Below are positions 1 through 9,387 of a stretch of DNA of 36,844 bases, piece after piece (within the stretch, counting starts at the first letter, position 1; every line of letters starts with the position of its first letter). The notes under the pieces are model-generated. The model saw only the letters and a program-made list of their open reading frames with translations. It did not search any database and was not told the DNA's origin. Both the position numbers and the translations under genes were made by a program. This DNA is from Kangiellaceae bacterium (GTDB taxonomy: Bacteria > Pseudomonadota > Gammaproteobacteria > Enterobacterales > Kangiellaceae), in contig JADGFG010000015.1 in NCBI GenBank assembly GCA_016743995.1, forward strand, positions 1 to 36,844. Direction: 5' to 3'.

Positions 1-80
1 GTGTGAGTTTGGCACGCGATTCACGCTGATCCATTTAAATCAACCACATCGCACTCTATTCCAGGAATATCGAAAAATAG

Positions 81-1832
81 CCAAGTTTACATTTAGCCTG
101 GGAAAATATTAAAAATTCTGCTTTTTCCTTTAAATCTGGCCCACTCTATCGGCCTGTTAGTTATTTAAGTTTTTCAGCTAATTATTATTTTTTTGACAAT
201 AGCATTTTCGCTTTTAAACTGACCAATCTGATTATTCACCTGATTAACTTCTTGCTCGTGGTTAAACTGGCTCAACAAATACTAGTCGTTATCAATCAGA
301 AAGCAAAAAATACGATTCCGTTACAAAAATTACAGGTTATTTCCCTGTTAATTGGGTTGTTCTGGGCATTATCGCCTATTCAGTTAACCTCTGTTTTATA
401 CATTGTTCAACGCATGACTTCTTTGTCCTGCCTGTTTACTTTATGTGCACTTGTCAGCTATATGGCTTTTCGAACGACAACAGTAAACAGCACTAAAAAG
501 TATCTGTGTCTTATTCTGGCGGGGATCATTTTTTTCCCTCTTGCTATATTGTCCAAAGAAAACGCAGGGTTAACGCCTTTTTATTTTGTATTACTGGAAG
601 TTTTTATTTTCCAGTTTAGAAGTCCTTTTAAACTGGAAAGATTTCTGGTTGTTGCTTTAAAATACACTGCCATTATTGTGTTAATCGCTATTACACTCTG
701 GTTATTAATTAATCCAGAATGGCTGGCGAACGGTTATGCCGGTAGAAATTTCTCGCTATCAGAGAGAGTTTTAACAGAAACTAGAATTCTGCTGCTTTAC
801 CTGTATCTATGCATTGTTCCAGATGTATCCAATATGTCGTTATTTCATGATGATATTGTATTGTCCACTTCATTCATTAACCCTGTATCTACTTTATTTG
901 CTACCCTGTTTCTGTTCGGGTTAATCGGTTTAATTTTTAAGCTTAAAAATAAATATCCAGTTAGTGCATTAGGGCTTTCTATCTTTTTAGTCGGCCATTC
1001 GCTGGAATCTACTATTTACCCCCTGGAACTGGTTCATGAGCATCGCAATTATTTTCCTTCCATTGGGTTATGGTTAGCTTTTTATCCACTATTTGTTAAA
1101 GCTTATACTGCGAACGCAAAAAAATTCCTGTTGTTTGTTTCCGCCATTGTTTTTATTTTTATGTTATTAAGTTTTTCCAGAGTTATTCGTTGGACCAGTG
1201 AAGCCAGTTTATATGATTATGAACTCTCAAAAAATCCCCAGTCATCACGCTTAAACTACTCTGTAGGACGCTTACTCATTATTGCTGCGCTAGAAAATAA
1301 AGATAAACCTATTGCAGAGTCTCACATGAAAAACGCACTCTATTACCTGAATAAATCTCATCAATTATCATCAGACTCTATCGGCCCTGTTATTGCCAAA
1401 GCTCGCCTATACAACGGTCTGAATAAAGAAATACCAGATGATGTAGCTCAAACACTTATTAATAGCCTGTCTACGAAAATACTTAATGCCAGTAATATGG
1501 GCTTTTTGAGCGCAATGCTGCAATGCCAGATTAATGGGATTTGTGACTATCAGAAAGAATTCTTAAAAGAAGTGTTCAGTGCAATAAGTTCAAACACCAG
1601 TTTAAGTGGTGATTATAAAGCCATGACTTACAATGATATGGCATTTCTTTATTTAAACTGGGGCGAACATGACAATGCTATTCAAATGATTTCTGAAGCC
1701 ATCAAAGCTGCTCCACAGAATAAAGCTATATGGGATAATGCTCTTGTTTATTCTGCAATGAACAAAGAAAGATATCGTTATGATCTACTTAAAAAGCAAT
1801 ATGATAATTTGTTTGAAAACAATGTAAAATAA
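81..1832 (+). pseudogene. Membrane glycosyltransferase-like TPR protein, 5' end disrupted
   Basis: The frame is open from 81 to the stop at 1830-1832, but the only start-like codons (TTG at 252, GTG at 258) lie inside conserved-looking sequence. Codons 141-250 already read like the SGPLYRPVSYLSF segment and first membrane helices of large polytopic, TPR-ended glycosyltransferase-like proteins (PMT/ArnT-like superfamily). In-frame stops at 27, 36 and 78 block extension, and the other two frames close by about 112. I infer loss of the N-terminal part by frameshift or stops, or a sequence error. The remainder has about nine hydrophobic helices, then a soluble C-terminal part ending in a TPR-like helix pair (roughly residues 455-500 counted from TTG 252). 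The role is probably sugar transfer or surface-glycan work at the inner membrane; the substrate is unknown. It converges on the polysaccharide operon with a 4-base gap. If translated from 252 it would be a 526-residue product lacking the first catalytic region. Confidence 0.55.
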
Positions 1833-1836
1833 AAAA

Positions 1837-2937
1837 TCACTTGTTTTTTAACGCTAAAGTTAATGATTGCTTAAGTCGATTCGCCAGGCTTTTCCAATTC
1901 ATATGGGCAGGTAAAGGGAAAATCTTTTGATTTTCAAGTTGATAGATAATTGCATTTTTTAACTTTGTTGCATCCCCTGGCTCACACAGTGCATGGGGTA
2001 TTTTTTCGGCAAAAGCAGGATAATTGGTCATTAAGTCATTATTTTTTGTAGAAACAATCGGTACTTCACAAGCCATATACTCAGCTGTTTTACAAGAGTT
2101 ACAATATTCAATGAATTGGTGCACGGGTTGATAAGGCATGGTAACCACATCAGATGCATTGATTAAACTGACAATCTGCGCTTGTGAAACAGTTCCTCTA
2201 TAATCAATCCAGGGTTTATCAAATTTTAAGTGACTACTATTTTTACCGGCTAATAACAGTCTGAGCTTCATACCACCAGCAACAAGCATTTCACAAGTAT
2301 CCAATAAAACACCAACCCCTCGCATTGTTTCCATTGAGCCAAAATAGCCAACTACAATTTCATCCTTTTCAATATTCAGAACTTCCTTACAGGTGTTTTT
2401 ATCTTTAATCTTAAACAGGCTGGTATCAACGCCATTTTCAATAATCAAAACATTTTTATTATAGTGCGCAATATGTTTTTTTAAATTTTGACTCACGCAC
2501 AAAACAAGAGCTGCTTTTTTCATGGCTTGATAATACATAAACTTCATCATGGGTAACCGGTTGCTACCAAAAGAAGGGTAATAATCATAGATATCAAATA
2601 CAAAACTGGCTTTCTGTTTTTTTGCGATTCGACTCGCCAAATAACCCAGGTGACTATCGCCACTTCCAATCACAATGTCGGGTTTAAATTCATTTATCAT
2701 ATTAGAAAACTCTTTAAGGTATTTAAAGAGTCGTAAAGTTTTTAAGGGTAAGGAGAAAAATGACACGCTACCTTCAACTAATTCTTCTTTATTATCACCG
2801 TAGTAATCAACAGCTATAACTAATGAATGAGTATTATTTCCTGATAACTCTTTTGGCAACCAGTAATTACGTCCAAATTTATCTTTTATCAGGTCTTTAT
2901 TGGTGTAATTTCTTTTACATATTAAAAGTATTTTCAT
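1837..2937 (-). CDS. Glycosyltransferase family 4 (GT-B fold)
   Basis: This 366-residue protein has the two Rossmann-like halves of GT4 enzymes. The N-terminal acceptor half starts MKILLICKRN and includes the IGSGDSHLGYLASRIAK segment. The C-terminal donor half has ENGVDTSLF (about residues 167-175), a GYFGSMETMRGVG phosphate-binding loop and the late CKTAEYMACEVPIVST segment that contacts the nucleotide sugar. It should add one sugar to the growing lipid-linked O-unit on the cytoplasmic side of the inner membrane. The donor could be CDP-tyvelose, GDP-fucose, GDP-mannose or another sugar; sequence alone does not say. It is the last gene of the minus-strand operon, 31 bases after the preceding glycosyltransferase. 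The family call is secure, the specificity is not. Confidence 0.88.
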   Translation of the reverse strand: MKILLICKRNYTNKDLIKDKFGRNYWLPKELSGNNTHSLVIAVDYYGDNKEELVEGSVSFFSLPLKTLRLFKYLKEFSNMINEFKPDIVIGSGDSHLGYLASRIAKKQKASFVFDIYDYYPSFGSNRLPMMKFMYYQAMKKAALVLCVSQNLKKHIAHYNKNVLIIENGVDTSLFKIKDKNTCKEVLNIEKDEIVVGYFGSMETMRGVGVLLDTCEMLVAGGMKLRLLLAGKNSSHLKFDKPWIDYRGTVSQAQIVSLINASDVVTMPYQPVHQFIEYCNSCKTAEYMACEVPIVSTKNNDLMTNYPAFAEKIPHALCEPGDATKLKNAIIYQLENQKIFPLPAHMNWKSLANRLKQSLTLALKNK

Positions 2938-2968
2938 AAAACCCCTCTTCTTTGCAAAACTAGAATTA

Positions 2969-3715
2969 TTAAGTTAAAAGAAATTTAACTTTTCTGTAAA
3001 GCATATAGCTCGGCCAATAAAAGACGTAAAAAACACTAAAGAAAAAATTTGGCGACTGAATGTGCTGAGCTTCTTTTTCCTCTAGAAAACGCGCCTTTAA
3101 ACTCTTCCAATCTCTTCTAGAGCTAAGCCCGCCATCATCCATATATGAAACTGGGTAATTAATTTTTTGAAATACGACTTTATTATTCAATGCTCGCAAA
3201 ATAAACTCATAATCCATACAAATATTAAAATGACAATTATATTCACCTAATTTAGTGAATAAGCTCCTGTCAAATAACATTCCCTGGTGACAAGCAGGGA
3301 TTTTAATTCTTATCTGGATATCAAATCGATTAACACCAATAACCTGCCTTGATTTACCATATAGAACTTGAAACATGGCAATTCCAGCATTTTTTGATAA
3401 AAATGAAACCATCTCTGTGACCGTATTATTATCAAGAAAAAAGTCGTCAGAGTGAATAAAGATAACGTAATCTCCTGACGCATTTCTGATACCTTTATTC
3501 ATAGCATCACAAATACCTCCATCCTCTTCACTAACCCAGTAGGCAACATCAGCACTATATGACTTGATTATTTTAACAGATTCATCTATTGAGCCGCCAT
3601 CTATGACTATATGTTCCATATTATTATAATCTTGATTCTTAACACTGAACATACATCGATCAAGGTACTTATCACCATTAAAAACGGCGGTAATCACGCT
3701 TATTTTTGGATAAAT
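2969..3715 (-). CDS. Glycosyltransferase family 2 (WcaA-like), probable ATT start
   Basis: This is a GT-A glycosyltransferase with the N-terminal ISVITAVFNG strand, the VIDGGSIDES donor loop and a HSDD metal-binding motif at about residues 88-91. It has the EEDGGICDAMNKGI segment typical of the small WcaA-like GT2 enzymes. The usual start codons give a poor start: GTG at 3697 sits inside the first beta strand and has no ribosome binding site at the right distance. Extending upstream, AAGGAGGG lies about eight bases before ATT at 3715-3713, giving a start IYPKISVITAVFNG that matches the expected M-PKISVITA form of the family. I therefore place the start at ATT (248 residues). ATG mutated to ATT, or a sequencing error, would look the same. 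The role is sugar addition in O-unit assembly; donor and acceptor are unknown. Confidence 0.82.
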   Translation of the reverse strand: MYPKISVITAVFNGDKYLDRCMFSVKNQDYNNMEHIVIDGGSIDESVKIIKSYSADVAYWVSEEDGGICDAMNKGIRNASGDYVIFIHSDDFFLDNNTVTEMVSFLSKNAGIAMFQVLYGKSRQVIGVNRFDIQIRIKIPACHQGMLFDRSLFTKLGEYNCHFNICMDYEFILRALNNKVVFQKINYPVSYMDDGGLSSRRDWKSLKARFLEEKEAQHIQSPNFFFSVFYVFYWPSYMLYRKVKFLLT

Positions 3716-3811
3716 AAAGTTACCCTCCTTTTGGGAGCCGTCATATTTAAATTTACGTTAGAATTATAACCATAAATACTAGCAAAATTCGGAAAATATC
3801 TCATAAGTAAC

Positions 3812-4756
3812 TTAAGTAAACCATTCTTTTAATTTATTCAAAAGCATAAAAATGAAATACTTAGAATCAACTTGATAGTCCAAGTTGCTCCTATAAAAAT
3901 CAGATATATTATTAAATCCATCCCCCCTACAATTAGAATATCTCTTTAACTGCATATAGATCTTAGTGTTTAATTTATTTATCAGATCTACTCTGTATTT
4001 TTCTACAAAATAGGCTGATGCTAACGAATAATGTAACGGTAACTTGCCTTTCTTAGAACGAACTGAAATAGAGTCTTTATGCACCCTGAAAAAAGCAAGA
4101 CTCTCATTGATAAATGCAAAACTCTTGTATCGGTTAGCCGTTAATAAAAATATTAGTAAATCATTACCTATAGCATGTTTAGAAAAGTCACTCCCAATTT
4201 TATTCGGGATATTTACTAACAAATTTTTCTTTAAATCAGTTAAACGAAAAATAGCGCAACCAGGAGAAACTGGGTAATTTTTACTAAAAAGCACTCCATC
4301 TATGTAATAGGATTGTTCATAAACTCCAGTACTACCTATAGCATAACATTCCATTTTCTCACTGGTTAATTCAACACCGATTTCAGTTTTAGTGAATACG
4401 AAACCAACATCAATTGTTCCCTCTAAAAATGGAAGTGTCTTTTCAACAAAATCATCCGAAATTAAATCATCAGACCATAATATTTTTCCATACACTCCTT
4501 TCGCTTCATCTATACAACGTTTCCAATTATTAACAGGTCCAATGTTAGTCTCGTTTCTGAATAATCTTATTCTGCTGTCTGTCACCATCAACTCTTGTAA
4601 AATCAGCCAAGTTTTATCTGTACTTGCATTATCTACTATAATTACCTCAACATTTGTATAGGTCTGACTTAAAGCACTCATTACTGTTTCTTTAATATAC
4701 TTTTCTCTATTATAAACAGGTATTAAAATACTGACCAAACTAGAACTAGACTGCAT
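3812..4756 (-). CDS. Glycosyltransferase family 2
   Basis: This 314-residue GT-A enzyme opens with SILIPVYNREKYI (residues 9-21). It has the VDNASTDKT nucleotide-binding loop at about 41-49 and a SDD metal-binding motif at 95-97. The C-terminal third is basic and aromatic with no clear membrane helix. It is expected to act on the cytoplasmic face of the inner membrane, building the O-antigen repeat. The start ATG overlaps the 3' end of the flippase gene by 11 bases, which points to translational coupling. The stop is followed by about 96 non-coding bases before the next glycosyltransferase. The family is certain, the linkage and sugar are not. Confidence 0.9.
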   Translation of the reverse strand: MQSSSSLVSILIPVYNREKYIKETVMSALSQTYTNVEVIIVDNASTDKTWLILQELMVTDSRIRLFRNETNIGPVNNWKRCIDEAKGVYGKILWSDDLISDDFVEKTLPFLEGTIDVGFVFTKTEIGVELTSEKMECYAIGSTGVYEQSYYIDGVLFSKNYPVSPGCAIFRLTDLKKNLLVNIPNKIGSDFSKHAIGNDLLIFLLTANRYKSFAFINESLAFFRVHKDSISVRSKKGKLPLHYSLASAYFVEKYRVDLINKLNTKIYMQLKRYSNCRGDGFNNISDFYRSNLDYQVDSKYFIFMLLNKLKEWFT

Positions 4757-6086
4757 TTTTTGTTTTCAATAAAATATTTCTTGTCTGAATGGGACCAGCG
4801 ATCGCAAAGATACTTAATGCAATAGTCGTGGCAAAAATAACACCTTCAACTCCCATTGCAAAATATTTAACAAAAACAATAGAAAGCGGAATATTAATAA
4901 ACATAGCGATAGCCGAAATGCGAGTCTGAATTTTTAATTCATTAATCCCGTTTAAAAAAAATGCAAATATATTATTCCAAACTGTAAAAGTAACAAAAAT
5001 AGCCATGGGGATTGCCAAATTCCAACTAAAATTAAATTCAGGACCAATCCACCAATGAATAATTCCGGATGATGTTAGAGCTAATAAAACAACAAACAAA
5101 CTAATTATCACAAATATTTTAAGTTGCTTGTTCATCATATTACTAACCCAGATAAAATCCTCTCTGTGATAAGCATCAGAATACGCTGCCCACAAAGGAG
5201 CTATTATTATTCCGTGAACAACCGTAACTAGACTAAATAATTTAAAAACAACATCATATTGAGTAACAAAACCTGGCCCTAAAAGCTGAGATATAACAAT
5301 TTTATCGGTGGTAAACAGAACAATTACTGCTATCTGTATACTAAAAAAACGTAAACCGGTTGACAACAATGCTCTCACATCCTTTAGATTAAATAAAAAC
5401 AGTCTGGGTGTTAAATCTTTATATTTCTTAAAAAACCAGTAAGTAACCAATAAATTTGATATTGTTAAAGCAATACCATAAACAAGAGAGAGTAGTACAA
5501 TTGACGATTCAAAAAACACTGATAAAACGAAAACAAACAATAGTAAAATTATATTTGAAAAAAACTGATTAAAAACTGATACAACCGTTTTTTGCAAACC
5601 ATTAGCAACTTGATTAATAAGAGACAGTAAAAAATTTAGCAAAACAAAACTCATCGTTATTTCTACAGCTAACTGTAAGTCCGTTTCATTAATTCCTGAA
5701 ATATTAAATACTCCCACCCACGATACATAGTTACTTATACAAACAAACAATAACAACAATAATGCCGCTCCTATTCCCACGACCACGTACGAAGTAGACA
5801 CACATTGCTTTGCTTCCAAAATATTATTGTGTGCAATCGCCTCTGAAATTCGATTGCGTAAACCAGCCCCTATACCAAGATCAAATAACAAAACCCAAGA
5901 GACAACAGAAAACAATGTAGACCAAACACCATAGATATCACTTCCAAGATAGTTGATCATCATTGGAACAAGCATGAAGGACGCAAGCAGTGCTAAAAAC
6001 TTTAATATAAAAGAGCCTTTTAGTTGACTCAGATAATTTTGAGTTCTAAATGCAGAAGAATTTAATATCATTGCCTCCGTAACCAT
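4746..6086 (-). CDS. wzx: Wzx-type O-unit flippase (polysaccharide transporter, MATE-like)
   Basis: This hydrophobic protein of 446 residues (441 from the internal ATG) has about twelve predicted helices. Its N-terminal LKFLALLASFMLVPMMINYL segment and the following GSDIYGVWSTLFSVVSWVLLFDLGIG are typical of Wzx/RfbX polysaccharide transporters. It should flip the undecaprenyl-linked O-unit across the inner membrane. Two starts are possible. ATG at 6086 overlaps the upstream tyv gene by 19 bases. ATG at 6071 makes a 4-base ATGA overlap and has CGGAGG only two bases upstream, which is too close to be ideal. No Wzy polymerase is seen near it, so polymerisation must be encoded elsewhere, or the O-unit may not be polymerised by a Wzy. 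Flippases diverge fast, so the symbol rests on topology and context. Confidence 0.85.
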   Translation of the reverse strand: MVTEAMILNSSAFRTQNYLSQLKGSFILKFLALLASFMLVPMMINYLGSDIYGVWSTLFSVVSWVLLFDLGIGAGLRNRISEAIAHNNILEAKQCVSTSYVVVGIGAALLLLLFVCISNYVSWVGVFNISGINETDLQLAVEITMSFVLLNFLLSLINQVANGLQKTVVSVFNQFFSNIILLLFVFVLSVFFESSIVLLSLVYGIALTISNLLVTYWFFKKYKDLTPRLFLFNLKDVRALLSTGLRFFSIQIAVIVLFTTDKIVISQLLGPGFVTQYDVVFKLFSLVTVVHGIIIAPLWAAYSDAYHREDFIWVSNMMNKQLKIFVIISLFVVLLALTSSGIIHWWIGPEFNFSWNLAIPMAIFVTFTVWNNIFAFFLNGINELKIQTRISAIAMFINIPLSIVFVKYFAMGVEGVIFATTIALSIFAIAGPIQTRNILLKTKNAV

Positions 6087-7087
6087 GCTAGCATTTTACC
6101 TATACCCTCTTCTTTATTAACTTCTGGTTGCCAACCTGTTTTTATCTTAATCTTAGAGATATCAGCAATAAAAACCTTTTGATCGCCTTCCCTGGGAGGG
6201 AGCCTTTTATAAGGCATCGTTATATTAAGCTTGTTTTCTAAAAGCAGAAAAAGCTCTAATAATGATAGAGAGTTACTCACCCCGCCACCAATATTGAAAG
6301 CTTCTCCTTTTATTTTCTCAATATGATTTACAGCTTGTAAATATAAATTAACCGTATCACTAACATAAAGTAAATCTCGAACTTGCTTACCATTGCCTGA
6401 AATTGTAACTGCAGTTTCTAACTGCTTCTCCTCAATCTCTATTGCCTTTGTTGCAAACCAGCCTAACCAACCCTGATCATAGGTTGCAAATTGCCGACCA
6501 CCGAACATCGAAGAGTGCCTGAATACAACTGTTTTTATACCGTAAATACGTGAAAAATCTAACATATATTGATCTGCAGCCCCCTTTGAAGTTCCATAAG
6601 GAGAATGAAAATCAAGATTAGTGGCTTCATTAAATCCATCCGGTACCTCTATACACTGATACCTTGTTTCTAACTCAGTATATTTAAATTGCTCCAAATC
6701 ACCGTATACCTTATTTGTTGAAGAGTAAATAACAACACTTTCGGGACTATAGTTTCTAACCGCTTCCAGAAGGTTAAAGCTACCTAACGCGTTGACTTCA
6801 AAGTCCATTCTAGGGCTTTCTATTGAAGTTGTCATTGCAACCTGCCCTGCCAGATGATATATCACATCGGGTTTCTGCTCTCGGATTAAACGCTCTATAT
6901 CATTTGAATTTCGTATATCTCCATGAACAAATTCAAATTTTCCCTGAGACCTTAGCCAATCCAGATTTTGATAACTTCCAAATCGGTATAAAGAATCAAA
7001 GATAACCAGTTCTTGTTCTCTTTTTAAGAGCTCGCTAGCGATATTGGAACCTAGAAAACCACATCCACCTGTTATTAAATACTTCAT
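6068..7087 (-). CDS. rfbE: CDP-paratose 2-epimerase (CDP-tyvelose synthesis)
   Basis: This extended short-chain dehydrogenase/epimerase of 339 residues converts CDP-paratose to CDP-tyvelose with bound NAD. The GGCGFLGSN dinucleotide-binding loop is at residues 7-15. The catalytic YxxxK is Tyr164/Lys168 in HSPYGTSKGAADQYM, the same positions as in the Salmonella enzyme (tyv/RfbE, 338 residues). The strings SSTNKVYGDLEQ and FRHSSMFGGRQFATYDQGW are signatures that separate this enzyme from UDP-glucose 4-epimerases. Its ATG overlaps the end of the paratose synthase gene by four bases (ATGA). Together with the five preceding genes it completes a CDP-tyvelose pathway, so the surface polysaccharide probably carries a 3,6-dideoxyhexose. 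Confidence 0.92.
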   Translation of the reverse strand: MKYLITGGCGFLGSNIASELLKREQELVIFDSLYRFGSYQNLDWLRSQGKFEFVHGDIRNSNDIERLIREQKPDVIYHLAGQVAMTTSIESPRMDFEVNALGSFNLLEAVRNYSPESVVIYSSTNKVYGDLEQFKYTELETRYQCIEVPDGFNEATNLDFHSPYGTSKGAADQYMLDFSRIYGIKTVVFRHSSMFGGRQFATYDQGWLGWFATKAIEIEEKQLETAVTISGNGKQVRDLLYVSDTVNLYLQAVNHIEKIKGEAFNIGGGVSNSLSLLELFLLLENKLNITMPYKRLPPREGDQKVFIADISKIKIKTGWQPEVNKEEGIGKMLAWLRRQ

Positions 7088-8004
7088 TTCTTAAAGTCTC
7101 CTAAGTCTGACTTTGACTCCAAAAGAAAATTATCTACTAACTTGATTATTCCCTCATTCAAAGTCACTTTTGGCTCCCAGCCAATTAATTGCAACCTGGA
7201 TATACAGGCCTGTATTTTCATGATTTCATTTTCTCTGTAAGGTATAACCCCAAAATTCAAAATGGTATTTGTTTTTTGTCTCCCAGCAAATTGATTTTTA
7301 AGTGCCTCTATAAAGTATTTAACATCAACCGCACTCCCCGTTCCTAGCTCAAATTCTTCGAAAGACGAAAAACTGTTTAACTGCTCAATAATTTTAATAT
7401 AAGCTGAAATCACATCATCGATATAAATAAAATCTCTTTTCTGGTTACCTTCAGTTAGTTCGATTTGTTCAACATTTTTCATAAGTTGGCCTAATATCCA
7501 GTAAGGCATTTTTGTAGCATTATCCAAAGGGCCGAACATATGTTCTACTTTAACGTTAACCATATTTATTTTATCTTTGTAAAATAACATCCAGCTCACT
7601 AATTGATGCTTTGATAACGAATAAGAATTAGTAGATTTATCTAATAGTGTATCTGTATTTATAAATACACCTACCTTATACTTGACACAATATTCTATTA
7701 TTTTTAGCGGAAACATAAGATTAGCTTCAAGAACGGCGGAACTTTCCTGTGTATCTCTACCATAATCTGCTACAGTATTAATAACAGCATGTATTTGATG
7801 CCTTTTAAACACACTCGCTATATCATCTCGATCAGCATCATAAAAAGTAATCTTTTTCATTAAATCATTTAGTCTATGAGTGCTCGAACCATATCTTTTC
7901 AGGCCAATCAGGTTAAATCCTTCCGCGTGTAGTTTTCTGACTAAGTGACTCCCCAGAAATCCAGTAGCCCCTGTTATTAATATATTACCTTCTTTAATGT
8001 TCAT
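7084..8004 (-). CDS. rfbS: NAD(P)H-dependent CDP-paratose synthase (or CDP-abequose synthase)
   Basis: This 306-residue extended SDR protein has a GATGFLGSH cofactor loop at residues 12-20 and a YSLSK catalytic Tyr128/Lys132 pair. In the 3,6-dideoxyhexose pathway this position reduces CDP-3,6-dideoxy-4-ketoglucose at C4 to CDP-paratose. Reduction of the other face gives abequose. The choice of paratose is inferred from the next gene, a clear CDP-paratose 2-epimerase that needs this product. Yersinia pseudotuberculosis and Salmonella carry the counterpart as prt/rfbS. The gene starts 69 bases after ddhC and ends in a 4-base overlap with rfbE. The SDR family call is certain; stereospecificity is inference from context. 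Confidence 0.8.
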   Translation of the reverse strand: MNIKEGNILITGATGFLGSHLVRKLHAEGFNLIGLKRYGSSTHRLNDLMKKITFYDADRDDIASVFKRHQIHAVINTVADYGRDTQESSAVLEANLMFPLKIIEYCVKYKVGVFINTDTLLDKSTNSYSLSKHQLVSWMLFYKDKINMVNVKVEHMFGPLDNATKMPYWILGQLMKNVEQIELTEGNQKRDFIYIDDVISAYIKIIEQLNSFSSFEEFELGTGSAVDVKYFIEALKNQFAGRQKTNTILNFGVIPYRENEIMKIQACISRLQLIGWEPKVTLNEGIIKLVDNFLLESKSDLGDFKK

Positions 8005-8073
8005 TATTTACTTTATGACAACCGTAGTCTCAAATATTACTTTGACCAATAAATTGCTTTTAGTTTTGTAAAA

Positions 8074-9387
8074 CTAAAAATTTAAACCAAAAAACTCTTC
8101 AAGCTTTTCGACCACAAAATCTAACTGTTCTGTCAATAACCCCGGGAATACACCAATCCAGAAAGTATTATTCATTATTATATCTGTATTAGTTAGTTCG
8201 CCCGATACTCGATAATTAACATTTTTAAAATATGGTTGGCGCGTTAAGTTGCCAGCAAATAATAAACGAGTTCCTATTTTAAACTGCTCCAGGTACTTTA
8301 AGAGCTCTACTCTTTGTATACCACATTCATCTCTAAGAGTAATAGGAAATCCAAACCATGATGGTTCAGCGTTTTTTGTAGCCTCAGGTAAAATCAAAAA
8401 ATCTTTACAAGAAAACAATCTTTCCTTTAAATAATTAAAATTATCTTTACGCTTTTCAACAAATTCTTCCAGCCTGTCTAGCTGCGCGAGTCCACAAGCT
8501 GCTTGCATATCTGTAATCTTTAAGTTATACCCAATATGGGAATAAGTATATTTGTGATCATATCCTTCTGGAAGTAACCCTAATTTTTGTTTAAAGCGTT
8601 TACCACAGGTATTATCACACCCTGGGGCACAATAACAATCCCTTCCCCAGTCTCTAAATGATTCCACAAGTTTTCTTAGTTCCTTATTTCTTGTAATAAC
8701 AGCTCCACCTTCCCCCATGGTTATATGATGTGCGGGGTAAAAACTAAGCGTTGCAATATCACCAAATTGCCCCACTTTTTCTCCTTTATATTCCGTACCT
8801 AAAGCATCACAACAGTCTTCAATTAACCATAAATTATATTTATCTTTTATCCGAGTGACCTCTGAAAGGTCAAAGGTATTCCCTAAAGTATGAGCAATCA
8901 TTATCGCTCTGGTTTTATCGGTTATTGCCCCTTCGATTAATTCAGGTTTAATATTATAGGTTGGAATATCTACATCTACAAAAACAGGAACTAATCCATT
9001 TTGTATTATTGGATTCACGGTGGTAGGAAAACCTGCAGCAACAGTAATTACTTCATCTCCAGGTTGTAATTGACGCGAACCTAGCGCAGGTGACGTTAAT
9101 GCGGTCAATGCAAGTAAGTTAGCTGATGAGCCAGATGTAGTTGTTAAAACATAAGGTACACCAATATAATCAGCCAAACGTTTTTCAAATGACTGATTAA
9201 AACGCCCAGTAGTTAGCCAGCCGTCTAAAACAGAGTCAATCATTAACTTTAACTCTCTTTCACTGATAACTTTACCAGAAACCGGAACACTATCTTCACC
9301 AGCAATAAAAGGGGTTTCTGCATATTTCAATTCTGCAAATTTATCAACCAGAGCAAGTATTTGTTCCCTAATTTGTTCTTGAGACAT
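8074..9387 (-). CDS. rfbH: CDP-4-dehydro-6-deoxyglucose 3-dehydrase, E1 (PMP and [2Fe-2S] enzyme)
   Basis: This is the E1 dehydrase (DdhC/AscC/RfbH), an aminotransferase-fold enzyme that uses pyridoxamine phosphate and an iron-sulfur cluster to remove the C3 hydroxyl. It is 437 residues long. The usual PLP-binding lysine is replaced by histidine (SFYPAHH, His220). The cysteines Cys193, Cys251, Cys253 and Cys261 reproduce the C-X57-C-X1-C-X7-C cluster motif of the characterised Yersinia enzyme. [15 protein letters not shown] and [18 protein letters not shown] are diagnostic. It pairs with the reductase DdhD, encoded in the same operon. Its ATG lies 20 bases inside the end of ddhB, and the match of residue numbering to the Yersinia protein supports this start. 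Confidence 0.95.
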   Translation of the reverse strand: MSQEQIREQILALVDKFAELKYAETPFIAGEDSVPVSGKVISERELKLMIDSVLDGWLTTGRFNQSFEKRLADYIGVPYVLTTTSGSSANLLALTALTSPALGSRQLQPGDEVITVAAGFPTTVNPIIQNGLVPVFVDVDIPTYNIKPELIEGAITDKTRAIMIAHTLGNTFDLSEVTRIKDKYNLWLIEDCCDALGTEYKGEKVGQFGDIATLSFYPAHHITMGEGGAVITRNKELRKLVESFRDWGRDCYCAPGCDNTCGKRFKQKLGLLPEGYDHKYTYSHIGYNLKITDMQAACGLAQLDRLEEFVEKRKDNFNYLKERLFSCKDFLILPEATKNAEPSWFGFPITLRDECGIQRVELLKYLEQFKIGTRLLFAGNLTRQPYFKNVNYRVSGELTNTDIIMNNTFWIGVFPGLLTEQLDFVVEKLEEFFGLNF

